NCBI RefSeq assembly: GCF_030824455.1
Contig: NZ_JAVBXR010000023.1
Span: 1 to 62,076 of the forward strand
Source of the DNA: Desulfobulbus sp.
Lineage (GTDB): Bacteria > Desulfobacterota > Desulfobulbia > Desulfobulbales > Desulfobulbaceae
Direction of reading: 5' to 3'
DNA: 62,076 nt
Shown here: positions 8,472-18,056 of the stretch, in pieces
Position numbering within the stretch: the stretch's first letter is position 1
Layout of the letters: every line of letters starts with the position of its first letter
Notes under the pieces: generated by a model
Told to the model about the DNA's origin: nothing
Seen by the model: only the letters and a program-made list of their open reading frames with translations
Database searches by the model: none
Program-made: the position numbers and the translations under genes

Positions 8472-9822
8472 GGGTCAGGTTTCCGTGGTCGTTCATGATG
8501 AGATCGGCAATTTCCGTTGGCGAGGGCGCAAGCAGGTCTTCGGGAACCCTCTGGCCGTTGGTGAGAAAGGAGATCGGGGTGTCGTTTTTGTAGTGAATGT
8601 TGAGCAGCACGCCAAGTTGGTCGCATTCGTCGATCTTGCTGAAAATGAAATTGCTGATCGGCAGGATGGAAAAACGCTTAATGGTTTCTTCGATCTCGCG
8701 CTCCCTGGTGGTGGCGGAGAGCAGCAGGTTGTTTTCAATCCCCAGCTGGGGGCGGAGAAAGGCGGCCAACTCCTGGATGTCCAACCCGTTTCTTGGACTG
8801 CGGCCGGCGGTGTCGATCAGCACCAGGTCGAAGTCGCGGAATTTTTCCAGGGCCTGCTCCAGTTCGCGGGGTTTGATCACCACCTCCACCGGCAGGCGCA
8901 TGATTTCGCCGTAGACCTTGATCTGCTCGACCGCGGCGATGCGATAGGTGTCGATGGTGATCAGGCCGATCCGACCGCCGAAGCGGCTGAGGGCGTGAGC
9001 GGCGATTTTGGCAAGCGTCGTGGTTTTGCCCACTCCGGTGGGGCCAATCAGGCTGATGCGCCGTTGTCGGCTCGGCCGGCCGTCGAGCAGCGTCTCAGTG
9101 GTGAACAGTCGGGCAATGGCCGTCTTGAGAATCAGGGTCAGGTCGGCGCTGTCGAGATTGCGCGCCTTTTCGATGGTGTCGCGGGTAAACCGGGCCACCA
9201 CCTGGGCGGTTTCCTGATTGATGCCGTAGCCGGTCAGGTAGCCGATCACCGGGTCGCCCGCGCCGGCGTTGCCGCCCACGCCAGCGGGCGCGGCAAACTC
9301 GGGTTCCACATACGGCCTGCGCAGGGTCGCAGGGTCAATCCCGGTGATCCGGTTGGACAGCCCTTTGACGATGTTGCGCAGCTCGGCCAATTCGTTGTGG
9401 ATGTCCTGGCTCGCAGGGGCGGGCTCCGGTCGGTAAGGCGACGGCGCCGCCTTGGGTTCCGGGCTGTTGCGCGCCCAAATCTCCTCGTAGGAGATGTCGT
9501 CCTGACGCGGCGCGCGTTCCGCCCAATCGCGCCGTTGTTCGGGCGCCTGCGGCCGACGTTCGGCAATCGGGGGCTGACGCTCGGCAACCGAGGGCTGACG
9601 CCATTGCTGCCGGGTCCCGTATCGCGGTTCGGCAGGCGCTGCCGATTCCTGCCAACCGTTGTCAACGGCGGCGGTGATCTCCATCATCGGTTTGCCGATC
9701 ATGCCAAACTTGCCGCTGCGGATGGTGCGGGTGGAGAGAATCAGGGCGTCCGGGCCCAACGCCTCCTTGACCATTTTCAGGCCAGTGGCCATGTCTTTTG
9801 CTTCAAAGACCTTAACTTGCAT
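8464..9822 (-). CDS. flhF: FlhF, SRP-like GTPase for flagellar placement
   Basis: 452 residues. The N-terminus (MQVKVFEAKDMATGLKMVKE) is the conserved B domain. A Pro/Arg/Gln-rich spacer (roughly residues 60-150) is variable. The NG domain has G1 GPTGVGKTTTLAKI, then LITIDTYRIAAVEQIKVYGE and the G3 motif LIDTAGRSPRN. FlhF recruits early flagellar components to the pole. It overlaps flhA by 11 nt at its 5' end and flhG by 8 nt at its 3' end. Confidence 0.96.
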   Translation of the reverse strand: MQVKVFEAKDMATGLKMVKEALGPDALILSTRTIRSGKFGMIGKPMMEITAAVDNGWQESAAPAEPRYGTRQQWRQPSVAERQPPIAERRPQAPEQRRDWAERAPRQDDISYEEIWARNSPEPKAAPSPYRPEPAPASQDIHNELAELRNIVKGLSNRITGIDPATLRRPYVEPEFAAPAGVGGNAGAGDPVIGYLTGYGINQETAQVVARFTRDTIEKARNLDSADLTLILKTAIARLFTTETLLDGRPSRQRRISLIGPTGVGKTTTLAKIAAHALSRFGGRIGLITIDTYRIAAVEQIKVYGEIMRLPVEVVIKPRELEQALEKFRDFDLVLIDTAGRSPRNGLDIQELAAFLRPQLGIENNLLLSATTREREIEETIKRFSILPISNFIFSKIDECDQLGVLLNIHYKNDTPISFLTNGQRVPEDLLAPSPTEIADLIMNDHGNLTHG

Positions 9823-11917
9823 TGATGGTCACCGTACCGATGGATTGAATGCGGATCTGCGAGGTGATCTCGTTATGCGACAGCACTGCCAGATTGGGGA
9901 AATAGCGCTCGGTCAGGCGGCGGACATGCGGCCGGATCTGCGGCAGCACCAGCAACACCGGCTGCTGGCCGCCGGCAAGCGAGGTGATCAGGGTGTTGAT
10001 GTTGTCGAGGATCTTCTGCGCCGTCTTGGGGTCCAGGGCCAGGTAGCTGCCGCGTTCCCGGTGTTGCACGGCGGCCTGGACGGTTTCTTCCACCTTGCGG
10101 TCCATGGTGATCACCGGCATCACGCCGTCGGCTTGCACATGGGCGGCGGAGATCGAGCGGGACAGGGCGTGGCGCACGTACTCGGTCAGGATGTCGGTGT
10201 CCTGGGTTGCGGTGGCGTAGTCGGCCATGGTTTCCAGAATCGAGCGCAGATCACGGATTGAGACGCCTTCGCGCAGCAGATTCTGCAGCACCCGCATGAC
10301 GTTGCCCAGATTGAGCACATGGGGCACCAGCTCCTCGACCAGCTTGGGATAGCTTTTGGCCAGATTGTCGATCAGGGTCTGGGCCTCCTGACGGCCGAGC
10401 AGCTCATAGGCGTGCTTCTTGATCACCTCGCTGATGTGGGTGGCCATGACCGTGATGCAGTCGACCACGGTGTAGCCGGCGATCTGGGCGCGCTCGCGTT
10501 TGTCCTCGGTGATCCAGATCGCGGGCAGATCAAAGGCCGGCTCCTTGGTGGGCAGCCCCTTGATGGTTTCGGTCACCAGACCGGGATCCATGGCCATGTA
10601 GTAGCCGGGCATCATCTCGGCGGTGGCGATGTTGACCCCTTTGAGATTGACTGTGTACTGGTTGGGGTTCAACTGCAGATTGTCTTTGATGTGCACCGGC
10701 GGCACGATAAAGCCGGTGGTAAGGGCAAACTGCTTGCGGATCGATTGGATGCGGGCGAGCAGTTCGCCGTCCTGGGCCGCGTCGACAAAGGGGATCAGGC
10801 CGTAACCGACCTCAAGCTCGATCAGGTCGACATTGAGCATCTTTTCGTAATCCTGATCGGGTTTGACCACCGGTTGCGGCCGTTCGATCACGGTTTCCTC
10901 GAGTTGCTTGGCCTCCTCGGCCCGATCCAACCGATAGGCGGTGTAGGCCAGCCCGCAGGAAATAACCAGGAAGGGAAGAAAGGGCATGCCGGGAATCAGA
11001 GCAAAGCCAAGTAGAATTGCCGCCACCACCCACAGGGCCTTGGCATAGCGGGTGAACTGGGTTTTCAGCTCAGCGCCGAAATCGTCTTTGCCGGACGAGG
11101 AGCGGGTCACCAGCATGCCGGCGGCGGTGGAGATGATCAGGGCTGGAATCTGGCCGACCAGACCGTCGCCCACGGTGAGAATGGTGTACACCTTGGCGGC
11201 GTCGCCAATTTCCATGTCTTTTTGCAGCACCCCGATGATAAACCCGGCGCCAATGTTGATCAGGGTGATGATGATGCCGGCAATGGCGTCGCCGCGCACG
11301 AATTTCGAGGCGCCGTCCATGGCTCCGTGGAAATTGGCCTCGTTGGCGATCTCCTCGCGGCGTTTGCGGGCCGTGGCCTCGTCGATCAGGCCGGCGTTGA
11401 GGTCGGCGTCGATGGCCATCTGTTTGCCCGGCATGGCGTCGAGGGTGAAACGGGCGGCCACTTCGGCGATGCGGCCGGCACCCTTGGTGATGACGATGAA
11501 GTTGATGAGCACCAGGATCACAAAAATAACCAGACCCACCACATAGGAGCCGCCGACCACGAATTGGCCGAAGGCCTCGATCACCGAGCCGGCCGCGTCC
11601 ATGCCCTCGTTGCCGTGAAGCAGAATTAGCCGGGTGGAGGCGACGTTGAGCGACAGCCGGAAGAGGGTGGTGACCAGCAGGATGGAAGGAAAAATCGAGA
11701 ATTCAACCGCTTTTTCGGTGTATAGACTGATGATCAGAATCAGAATGGCGATGGTGATGTTGAGCGACAGGCAGAGGTCGAGGATTATCGCCGGCAGGGG
11801 AATGATCATCAGCATGAGAATGCCGATCAACCCCAGCGAGGCCATAATGTCGCTGCGCTGAAGCAGATCCTTGAGGCTGATCCGGCTCAGCAATGTTTGC
11901 GCCCCTGTTGCTTCCAT
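9812..11917 (-). CDS. flhA: FlhA, flagellar export gate protein
   Basis: 701 residues, normal length. The N-terminal half has the predicted membrane segments. The cytoplasmic loop contains the FHIPEP-family segment (VVITKGAGRIAEVAARFTLD, then MPGKQMAIDADLNAGLID), and the C-terminal cytosolic domain docks export substrates. FlhA forms the nonameric ring of the type III export gate, powered by proton motive force. It overlaps flhB by 1 nt. Confidence 0.98.
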   Translation of the reverse strand: MEATGAQTLLSRISLKDLLQRSDIMASLGLIGILMLMIIPLPAIILDLCLSLNITIAILILIISLYTEKAVEFSIFPSILLVTTLFRLSLNVASTRLILLHGNEGMDAAGSVIEAFGQFVVGGSYVVGLVIFVILVLINFIVITKGAGRIAEVAARFTLDAMPGKQMAIDADLNAGLIDEATARKRREEIANEANFHGAMDGASKFVRGDAIAGIIITLINIGAGFIIGVLQKDMEIGDAAKVYTILTVGDGLVGQIPALIISTAAGMLVTRSSSGKDDFGAELKTQFTRYAKALWVVAAILLGFALIPGMPFLPFLVISCGLAYTAYRLDRAEEAKQLEETVIERPQPVVKPDQDYEKMLNVDLIELEVGYGLIPFVDAAQDGELLARIQSIRKQFALTTGFIVPPVHIKDNLQLNPNQYTVNLKGVNIATAEMMPGYYMAMDPGLVTETIKGLPTKEPAFDLPAIWITEDKRERAQIAGYTVVDCITVMATHISEVIKKHAYELLGRQEAQTLIDNLAKSYPKLVEELVPHVLNLGNVMRVLQNLLREGVSIRDLRSILETMADYATATQDTDILTEYVRHALSRSISAAHVQADGVMPVITMDRKVEETVQAAVQHRERGSYLALDPKTAQKILDNINTLITSLAGGQQPVLLVLPQIRPHVRRLTERYFPNLAVLSHNEITSQIRIQSIGTVTINAS

Positions 11918-12984
11918 TATCTCCTACCTTTCAGCGAATACACATAGGCCAGAATCTCTGCCACGGCCTTGAACATTTCCTCCGGGATCGACTGGCCCAC
12001 CTCAACCTTTGAATGCAATAATCTTGCCACTGGTGGGTTCTCAACCAGGGGGATGTCGTGTTCACGGGCGATTTCACGAATCTTTTCCGCCACCAGTTCC
12101 TGGCCTTTGGCCAGAACCAGCGGCGCGTCCATCTTGCCGGCTTGATATTGAATGGCCACCGCGATGTGGGTGGGGTTGGTGATCACCACGTCGGCCTCGG
12201 GCACGGCGGCCATCATCCGCCGTCGCGCCATCTGTTGCTGGATGGAACGGATTTTTGACTTGATGTGCGGATCGCCCTCGGTCTCCTTCATTTCCTCCTT
12301 CTGTTCCTGTTTGCTCATCTTCATCTTTTCCTCCATCTCCCAGCGGATAAAGGCGTAGTCAAGAATGGCGAGCACGATCATGATCGCCGCCACCTTGGCC
12401 ATAACCAGGGCCGCCGTCTTGGCCAGATAGAGAACAGTGTGTTCGACCGGCATTTGCAGCAGCAACAGGGCCTGGCCAAATTCGCCTTTGACCGTCTTGT
12501 AGGCGACCCAGCCGATCAGGCCGACTTTGAGCAGCGATTTGATCACCTCAACCAGCGAACGCTTGGAGACAAAACGGGCCATGCCTTTGATCGGATCGAG
12601 CTTGGCCAGGTCCGGCATCAACGGTTGGGTGGTGAACAGCCAGCCGATCTGAAGGAAGGTGGCGAAGAACCCGACGACCAAGACCACCAAAAACAACGGC
12701 GCCAGGGCCATGGCCAGACCTGCGCCGATATAGTAGCTCAGTTGCATCAGCGAGAGGGTGGTGATGGCGTATTCGCCGCTGTCGCGCCAGAGCGCAGTCA
12801 TCATTTCCCGGATCTGCTCCCAGAATATGGGGGCGAAAAAGATCCAGAACAACAGCAACAAGGTGAACATCGCGGCCGCCTGCACTTCCCGGCTTTGCGC
12901 CACCTGGCCTTTTTTGCGAAAATCGGACCGGCGTTTTGACGAGGGGGATTCGGTCCGTTCCCCGGAGGAACTTTCTTCAGCCAT
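11917..12984 (-). CDS. flhB: FlhB, export substrate-specificity switch
   Basis: 355 residues. It has four membrane segments, then the cytoplasmic domain with the autocleavage motif NPTH at residues 270-273 (context VVITNPTHIAVAIQY). Cleavage between Asn and Pro switches export from rod/hook to filament substrates, together with FliK, also in this window. The charged N-terminus (ERTESPSSKRRSDFRKKGQV) is typical. A 164-nt gap with no recognisable signal separates it from fliR. Confidence 0.97.
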   Translation of the reverse strand: MAEESSSGERTESPSSKRRSDFRKKGQVAQSREVQAAAMFTLLLLFWIFFAPIFWEQIREMMTALWRDSGEYAITTLSLMQLSYYIGAGLAMALAPLFLVVLVVGFFATFLQIGWLFTTQPLMPDLAKLDPIKGMARFVSKRSLVEVIKSLLKVGLIGWVAYKTVKGEFGQALLLLQMPVEHTVLYLAKTAALVMAKVAAIMIVLAILDYAFIRWEMEEKMKMSKQEQKEEMKETEGDPHIKSKIRSIQQQMARRRMMAAVPEADVVITNPTHIAVAIQYQAGKMDAPLVLAKGQELVAEKIREIAREHDIPLVENPPVARLLHSKVEVGQSIPEEMFKAVAEILAYVYSLKGRR

Positions 12985-13148
12985 GGGTTACTGCTCCGTG
13001 CCGCGCCTCGCCTTGAGGGGGAGGAGCAGGATGGGGGAGGGAATGGGGTCAGGAAGAGGGCGTACGAGGCGTTGTTAGCAAAATGCGCACCTGAAACCAG
13101 GGGGCCTGTCGTATGGCTAGAGGTGCCTGGGGAGCGCAGATGCTGTAT

Positions 13149-13928
13149 TTATTTGAGTAATTGCATAATGTTAAGGATGTTCTCGGGCATAGTGTCAAAT
13201 TCGCGACGCAGAACAGCGAAGGTGGCTCCGAGTGTCAGGCTCATGACAAGGAAGGCAATGCCGATGTTGAGCGGAAAGGAGAGCATGAAGACGTTGAGCT
13301 GCGGAAAGACGCGGGCCAGGATGCCGAGCACCAGGTTGGTGAGCAGGAGCAGGGCCAGCACCGGGGCGCTGAACTTGACGCCGAGGGCAAACATCTGACT
13401 GGCCAGCCGCATCAGTTCCAGCACCGCTCCATGGGAAAAATCGAGCAGTCCGGGGGGAAGCAGGACGTAGGATTCGACGATGGCGCGGAAGAAATAGTGA
13501 TGCACGTCCAGGGTGAGAAAGGCAATCAGGGTCAGGATGTTGACGAACTGGCTCATCAGGGACAACTGCTGCGTGGTTTGCGGGTCAAAGATGTTGGCGG
13601 CGGCAAAGCCCATCTGGTAGCCAATAACCGTGCCGCCAAAGCTCACCGCAGCAAAAACCATCTGCGACACCAGGCCGATCATTGCGCCCAGCAACACTTC
13701 GTTGACGATCAACAAGCCCAGTCCGGTCATGCTCAGAGTCACCTTGGGCGTATAGGGGGCCATGGCTGGAAAGAGCAGCAGGCTGGTCATAACGGCCAGC
13801 CCGATCTTGATCTGTCCAGACATCTGAATGCCGGCAAAGGCGGGAATAACCGCCACCAGGGCAATCACCCGGGCCAGACAGAGAAGAAAAGTCTGGAACT
13901 GCTGCAGGGGGACAAGGGCCAAGTCCAT
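13149..13928 (-). CDS. fliR: FliR, export gate subunit
   Basis: 259 residues with about six hydrophobic segments. Conserved parts are visible, such as FLLCLARVIALVAVIPAF and the ALLLLTNLVLGILARVFPQL segment. With FliP and FliQ it forms the helical core of the flagellar type III export gate in the inner membrane. The order fliP-fliQ-fliR-flhB-flhA is the classic gate operon. Confidence 0.95.
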   Translation of the reverse strand: MDLALVPLQQFQTFLLCLARVIALVAVIPAFAGIQMSGQIKIGLAVMTSLLLFPAMAPYTPKVTLSMTGLGLLIVNEVLLGAMIGLVSQMVFAAVSFGGTVIGYQMGFAAANIFDPQTTQQLSLMSQFVNILTLIAFLTLDVHHYFFRAIVESYVLLPPGLLDFSHGAVLELMRLASQMFALGVKFSAPVLALLLLTNLVLGILARVFPQLNVFMLSFPLNIGIAFLVMSLTLGATFAVLRREFDTMPENILNIMQLLK

Positions 13929-13949
13929 TGTCGCGGCGCCGGGGGGCCT

Positions 13950-14219
13950 TTAATGCCCGACCGTGGCAATCTGGGAGATGATGCCGATGGTGAAGGTGAT
14001 CAGCAGCTCCATCATCCAGGGGCCGAAGAACAGCAGCGCGACAAAAACGCCGACAATTTTAGGGATAAAGGTCATGGTCTGCTCGTTGATCTGGGTGGCG
14101 GCCTGGAAGATGCTGATCACCAGACCGATCACCAGGGCCGCGATCAACATCGGGGCCGAGGTCAGAAGCACGGTTTCGATCGCTTGTTTGCCGATGTGGA
14201 CAACGTCTTCCTGAGTCAT
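13950..14219 (-). CDS. fliQ: FliQ, export gate subunit
   Basis: 89 residues forming two transmembrane helices (APMLIAALVIGLVISIFQAA and the FVALLFFGPWMMELLITF stretch) around the conserved loop TQINEQTMTFIPKI. Exactly the FliQ size and pattern. Spaced 21 nt from fliR and 29 nt from fliP. Confidence 0.96.
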   Translation of the reverse strand: MTQEDVVHIGKQAIETVLLTSAPMLIAALVIGLVISIFQAATQINEQTMTFIPKIVGVFVALLFFGPWMMELLITFTIGIISQIATVGH

Positions 14220-14248
14220 GGCGTTCCTTGCGGGGAAAAAGGGGGGGC

Positions 14249-14989
14249 TTAGCCGAAACTCTTGATCAGCGAGCCGACAACCAACTGCCAGCCGTCGACC
14301 AGGACAAAAAGCAGCAGCTTGAAGGGCAGGGAGATGACGATTGGCGGCAGCATCATCATCCCCATGGCCATCAGCACGGAGGACACCAGCATGTCGATCA
14401 CCAGAAAGGGGACATAGATCATAAAACCCATCTGGAAGGCGCGCTTGAGTTCCGAGAGCATGAAGGCCGGGATAAGGATGGTGGTCGACACCGCTTTTTT
14501 ATCGGCCGGCTGTTCTTCCTTGGTGATGTCGATGAATAGTTGCAGCTCGCTCTCCTGAACCTGGGAGAACATGAATTCGCGCATGACCTCGACTGATCGT
14601 TCCAAGGCCTGCTGCTGGCTGATTTTTTCCTGCATGTAGGGTTGTAGGGCCTGGTTGTTGAGAGTGGTGAGGGTCGGGGCCATGACAAAGAAGGTGAGAA
14701 ACAGGGCCAGCCCCAGCAAAACCTGGTTGGGCGGGGTGTTCTGGGTGCCCATGGCCTGGCGGACAAATCCGAGCACAATCACGATGCGGGTGAAGGCGGT
14801 GGTCATCAACAGGATCGCCGGCGCCACGGTGAGAATGGTGAGAACAAAGATCACCTGGAGGGCGGTGGACACCTCGGCCGGGGTGTTGGCCGCTTTGACG
14901 CCGAGGGAGAGGGTGGGCAGGTCAATGGCCAGGGCCGTTGCCGGCGCCAGCAGCAACGCCAAGCCCAGCCAGCAGCTTGTCCGCTTCAT
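14249..14989 (-). CDS. fliP: FliP, export gate subunit
   Basis: 246 residues. A cleavable N-terminal signal (SCWLGLALLLAPATALA) is followed by the FliP family core: FTRIVIVLGFVRQAMGTQNT, PPNQVLLGLALFLTFFVMAP, and later FQMGFMIYVPFLVIDMLVSS and VLMAMGMMMLPPIVISLPFK. FliP makes the pentameric export pore. Its start overlaps the fliO stop by 4 nt. Confidence 0.97.
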   Translation of the reverse strand: MKRTSCWLGLALLLAPATALAIDLPTLSLGVKAANTPAEVSTALQVIFVLTILTVAPAILLMTTAFTRIVIVLGFVRQAMGTQNTPPNQVLLGLALFLTFFVMAPTLTTLNNQALQPYMQEKISQQQALERSVEVMREFMFSQVQESELQLFIDITKEEQPADKKAVSTTILIPAFMLSELKRAFQMGFMIYVPFLVIDMLVSSVLMAMGMMMLPPIVISLPFKLLLFVLVDGWQLVVGSLIKSFG

Positions 14990-15351
14990 TTGCTCTCCGC
15001 CAGCAGCGCGGCAAAATCCGGTGCGTCGGGGGCGGCGTTGGTCGACACCTCCGCCAAAAGGTGGATGCCGGCCGGACTGAGCCCGAGCAGATACTCCCTG
15101 CCGCGCACCTCGACCAGGGCCAGGGTTGTTTTGGGCGCCAGCGGCCGCAGTTCAACCACCGTAATGGCCTTGCCGCCGATTTTGCCCAGCAGCAGACGTT
15201 TGCGGGCCAGGGCGTAAAGCGTCAGGATCAGGCCAATCACCACCAGCAGGGCCCAGCCCGTCTGCAGAGCGGCGGCGGCCAGGGAAGGCGGTTCGGCGGC
15301 CCAGGCTGAGACGGGTGCGGCAAAAAGGAGGGCGAGCGCGAGCAGCCGCAT
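14986..15351 (-). CDS. fliO: FliO, export gate assembly protein
   Basis: 121 residues. It has an N-terminal signal-like segment (LLALALLFAAPVSAWA), a second membrane segment (GWALLVVIGLILTLYALA), then a cytoplasmic part with the family pattern ITVVELRPLAPKTTLALVEV and REYLLGLSPAGIHLL. FliO is a chaperone for FliP assembly. Identified partly from its position between fliN and fliP, overlapping fliP by 4 nt. Confidence 0.88.
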   Translation of the reverse strand: MRLLALALLFAAPVSAWAAEPPSLAAAALQTGWALLVVIGLILTLYALARKRLLLGKIGGKAITVVELRPLAPKTTLALVEVRGREYLLGLSPAGIHLLAEVSTNAAPDAPDFAALLAESK

Positions 15352-15353
15352 GG

Positions 15354-15731
15354 TCAGCCCAGATTCTCGATCCGGTCCGACTGACTGACCACCTCGGTCA
15401 GCTTGATGCCGAACTTGTCGCCCACCTTGACGGCCTCGCCCCTGGCAATGAGCCGCGAATTGACGTAGAGGTCCAGCGGTTCTCCCGCCAGTTTCTCCAA
15501 TTCAACCACATAGCCTTCGCCCATCTGGAGCAGATCCTTGAGCAGAATCCGCGCCCGGCCGACCTCCACCGAAACCTGCAGCGGCACGTCGAAGAGGAAT
15601 TCCAAATCCCTGTTTAAGCTGCTCTGGCTGGCGCGGATGGGCGCGTCGGACTGGTGTTCCTTTAACAATTCCGCAGTCTCCTCGGGATTGAGGGTGTTGG
15701 ATCTCTCGTCCATACCGTTAGGCGCTGCCAT
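15354..15731 (-). CDS. fliN: FliN, motor switch C-ring protein
   Basis: 125 residues. The C-terminal SpoA domain is clear (LEFLFDVPLQVSVEVGRARI, LLKDLLQMGEGYVVELEKLA, then GEPLDLYVNSRLIARGEAVK). FliN forms the bottom of the C-ring and helps receive CheY-P. It has no CheC-like phosphatase domain, unlike FliY. It starts inside the last 14 nt of fliM. Confidence 0.96.
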   Translation of the reverse strand: MAAPNGMDERSNTLNPEETAELLKEHQSDAPIRASQSSLNRDLEFLFDVPLQVSVEVGRARILLKDLLQMGEGYVVELEKLAGEPLDLYVNSRLIARGEAVKVGDKFGIKLTEVVSQSDRIENLG

Positions 15732-16755
15732 GGATGCCTCCTAATCTGTTGCTGTAACGGCCGGTGATGTGAAAGGCCTTTTTGCCGTTTCTTTCCCCAG
15801 GGATGGCAAGAAAAAGCGGTTGTTCCTCGACCAGGACGGTCAATGGTTGGTCGGGATTGTAATGCAGGTCAACAATGTCGCCGGGCTGCAGGGTAAGGAT
15901 CTTGCGGATGGTCATGTTGATCAGTCCGGAACGGGCGGTGACCTGACTTTCCATTTCCAGGGCCTCGTGGGCAAAGATTTCCGTCCAGGTGTTGGTGGCG
16001 GCCTGGGTGATGGTGACCAGGGCCTTGAATTTTTCCCGCAAGGGTTCAAGGGTGAGATAAGGGATGATCAACCGCATTCGGCCGCAGAGTTCGCCTGACA
16101 ACCGAATGGTGAAATGGGTGACCAAAACCTCAACGTCCGGCTCAACGATGCTGACCAGCCGGAAATTATTCTCCACCTTGGCCAGTTGGGCTTGCAACTC
16201 CACCACCGGCCGCATGGCATTCATCAACTCGTTGCAGATGTCGGTCATGACCGTCCGCAGGATGGCCATCTCAATGGTGGTCAGGTTGCGGTCCAGGGCC
16301 AGCGATTCGCTGGTCTGGGAGGAGCCGAGCATGATCTCCAACAGGGTAAAGGCCATGAGAGTGTCAAAATGGAACAAGCAGCCGTGCTTGAGGGGGGAAA
16401 TGCTGTAAATGCCGACTGCGCCTTGACTTTTCAGATCGATCAGGCTCTGCTGGAAATTGGTGGTGGTGATCTCTTCCCGATCCACCGCAAAGCTGCGTTG
16501 CAGGGTGTTGGTGAGGCTGGTGGTGAATCTGCGGGCAAAGTTGTCCAGGATGATGTCGAGGTTGGGCACGCGCATCTCGCCGCTGCCCCGGGTTCGTTCG
16601 TAGGTGCGGAAGAGATCGACCTCGGTGGAGTGCAACTGGCGCCGGCTGCGGGACTGGCCGTTTTCCACCAGTTCGGTCGAAACCTTGCCCGACTTGATGG
16701 CCGCCAGCAGATCGGCAATTTCTTCCTTGGAGAGAATCGGTTCCACAGTGGTCAC
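15718..16755 (-). CDS. fliM: FliM, motor switch protein
   Basis: 345 residues. The N-terminal CheY-binding peptide is present in the form LSKEEIADLLAAIKSG. The middle CheC-like domain includes ALLEIMLGSS and TDICNELMNAMRPVVELQAQ, and the C-terminus is a SpoA domain. FliM sits between FliG and FliN in the C-ring and binds phosphorylated CheY. The start overlaps fliL by 4 nt. The CheY at 35059-35430 is a plausible partner. Confidence 0.96.
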   Translation of the reverse strand: MTTVEPILSKEEIADLLAAIKSGKVSTELVENGQSRSRRQLHSTEVDLFRTYERTRGSGEMRVPNLDIILDNFARRFTTSLTNTLQRSFAVDREEITTTNFQQSLIDLKSQGAVGIYSISPLKHGCLFHFDTLMAFTLLEIMLGSSQTSESLALDRNLTTIEMAILRTVMTDICNELMNAMRPVVELQAQLAKVENNFRLVSIVEPDVEVLVTHFTIRLSGELCGRMRLIIPYLTLEPLREKFKALVTITQAATNTWTEIFAHEALEMESQVTARSGLINMTIRKILTLQPGDIVDLHYNPDQPLTVLVEEQPLFLAIPGERNGKKAFHITGRYSNRLGGIHGSA

Positions 16756-17270
16756 TGCACCACAAAGTCGGTCAGATAGATGTTGTTGATCTTGCCGGTT
16801 TTGAGGAAGGAGTTGATCTTGCTTTTCAGCTCGGCTTTGACCTGGTTTTTGCCCTGGATATCCTGCAATTCCTCAAAGGTTTTGTTGCCGATGAGCAGGA
16901 GAATGGCGTCCCGGATCTGCGGCATCCGTTTGTTGACCTCTTCAAGGGTGGCTTCTTTGTCCAGTTCCAGGGAGAGCGCCGCCTTGACGTAGTGGGGCGT
17001 GTCCTCGCCGATGATGTTGACGACAAAGTCTTTGATCTCCACCATGGGGCCGATATTGGCCTCTTCCGGCACAGGTTTGATCAGCGCCGCCGCCTTGCTC
17101 TCCTCTTCCTGTTTGCGTTTCATTTCTTCTTGCTTTGGTTTGTGGACAAGAAAATAATAACCGCCGCCGCCGGCGGCCAACAACACAACCAGCGCCGCCA
17201 CGATAATAATGATCAGCTTTTTTTTGCCGCCTTTTTTGGGCTCTTCTTTTTTCTCTTCTTTATCCGCCAT
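16752..17270 (-). CDS. fliL: FliL, stator-associated basal-body protein
   Basis: 172 residues. A very Lys/Glu-rich cytoplasmic N-terminus (ADKEEKKEEPKKGGKKK) precedes one membrane helix (LIIIIVAALVVLLAAGGGGY) and the periplasmic FliL domain (VEIKDFVVNIIGEDTPHYVK). FliL rings surround the stators and stabilise MotAB, matching its place between motB and fliM. Confidence 0.94.
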   Translation of the reverse strand: MADKEEKKEEPKKGGKKKLIIIIVAALVVLLAAGGGGYYFLVHKPKQEEMKRKQEEESKAAALIKPVPEEANIGPMVEIKDFVVNIIGEDTPHYVKAALSLELDKEATLEEVNKRMPQIRDAILLLIGNKTFEELQDIQGKNQVKAELKSKINSFLKTGKINNIYLTDFVVQ

Positions 17271-17294
17271 GATTGTATCCTCTAGGGCCGCCGT

Positions 17295-18041
17295 TTAGAA
17301 CGGAATGGGCGTGGAAGGTTTATTGTCTTGTTCAACCGGACGGTCGCTGCGGAGAATGAAATCAACCCGTCGGTTTTGCACCATGTTTTCCGGCGAGGTG
17401 TTGGGAACGAGCGGCCGCGAGTCGCCGTAACCGGTGGCGGACATGCGGTCCAGGGCAAAGAGTTCGCCCCGGTGATAAAAACTCATCACCGCCACCGCCC
17501 GCGCCACTGAAAGATCCCAATTGGACGTTTTGCCCCCGGCCACCGGGGTGGCGTCGGTATGTCCCTCAATCCGCATGGTCATCGGCAAAGGCCGGATGAT
17601 GTCGGCAACTTTACGCAAAATCGGATACGAGGCCGGGTCGAGCGTGGCCTTGCCGGCTTCAAAAAGGACCGAGTCATGAATGCGCAGAATGATGGAATCG
17701 TTGTCCCGTTGCACCGCTTCCACTTGGGCGTCGAGTTTGGTCATTTCCAGGTCGCTCTTGATCCGTTTGAAATGCTGAATCGGCGACTGTCTGGGAATAG
17801 GGGTGAATTTTGATTTGGGCGGCGAGGGCAGCACCGGGATGGAAAACGGGACCGGCGCCGCTTTGGTGCTCCAGCCAAAGGCGTCTTCAATCGAAGATTT
17901 CGCCTGGACGAATTTGGTCGGGTCCATACTGGCCATGGTCAGCAGGAGGACGAAAAAGGTGAGCAGCAGGGTCACCATGTCGCTGTAGGTAGCCATCCAC
18001 ATCGGCAGGCCGGGAGGTGGGCAATCCGGTGGTTTTGCCAT
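17295..18041 (-). CDS. motB: MotB, stator subunit
   Basis: 248 residues. One membrane helix begins right after the essential proton-binding aspartate (WMATYSDMVTLLLTFFVLLL, Asp21). The periplasmic C-terminal OmpA-like domain binds peptidoglycan (MRIEGHTDATPVAGGKTSNW, then RAVAVMSFY and NRRVDFIL). MotB with MotA forms the ion channel driving rotation. Ion type cannot be decided from sequence by eye. 15 nt downstream of motA. Confidence 0.95.
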   Translation of the reverse strand: MAKPPDCPPPGLPMWMATYSDMVTLLLTFFVLLLTMASMDPTKFVQAKSSIEDAFGWSTKAAPVPFSIPVLPSPPKSKFTPIPRQSPIQHFKRIKSDLEMTKLDAQVEAVQRDNDSIILRIHDSVLFEAGKATLDPASYPILRKVADIIRPLPMTMRIEGHTDATPVAGGKTSNWDLSVARAVAVMSFYHRGELFALDRMSATGYGDSRPLVPNTSPENMVQNRRVDFILRSDRPVEQDNKPSTPIPF

Positions 18042-18056
18042 GTCAACTCCTTGGTT

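Noticed and set aside
7993..9825. 610-codon open frame on the plus strand opposite flhF and flhG
   Set aside because: Fully antisense to two conserved GTPase/ATPase genes; no ribosome-binding site or motif.
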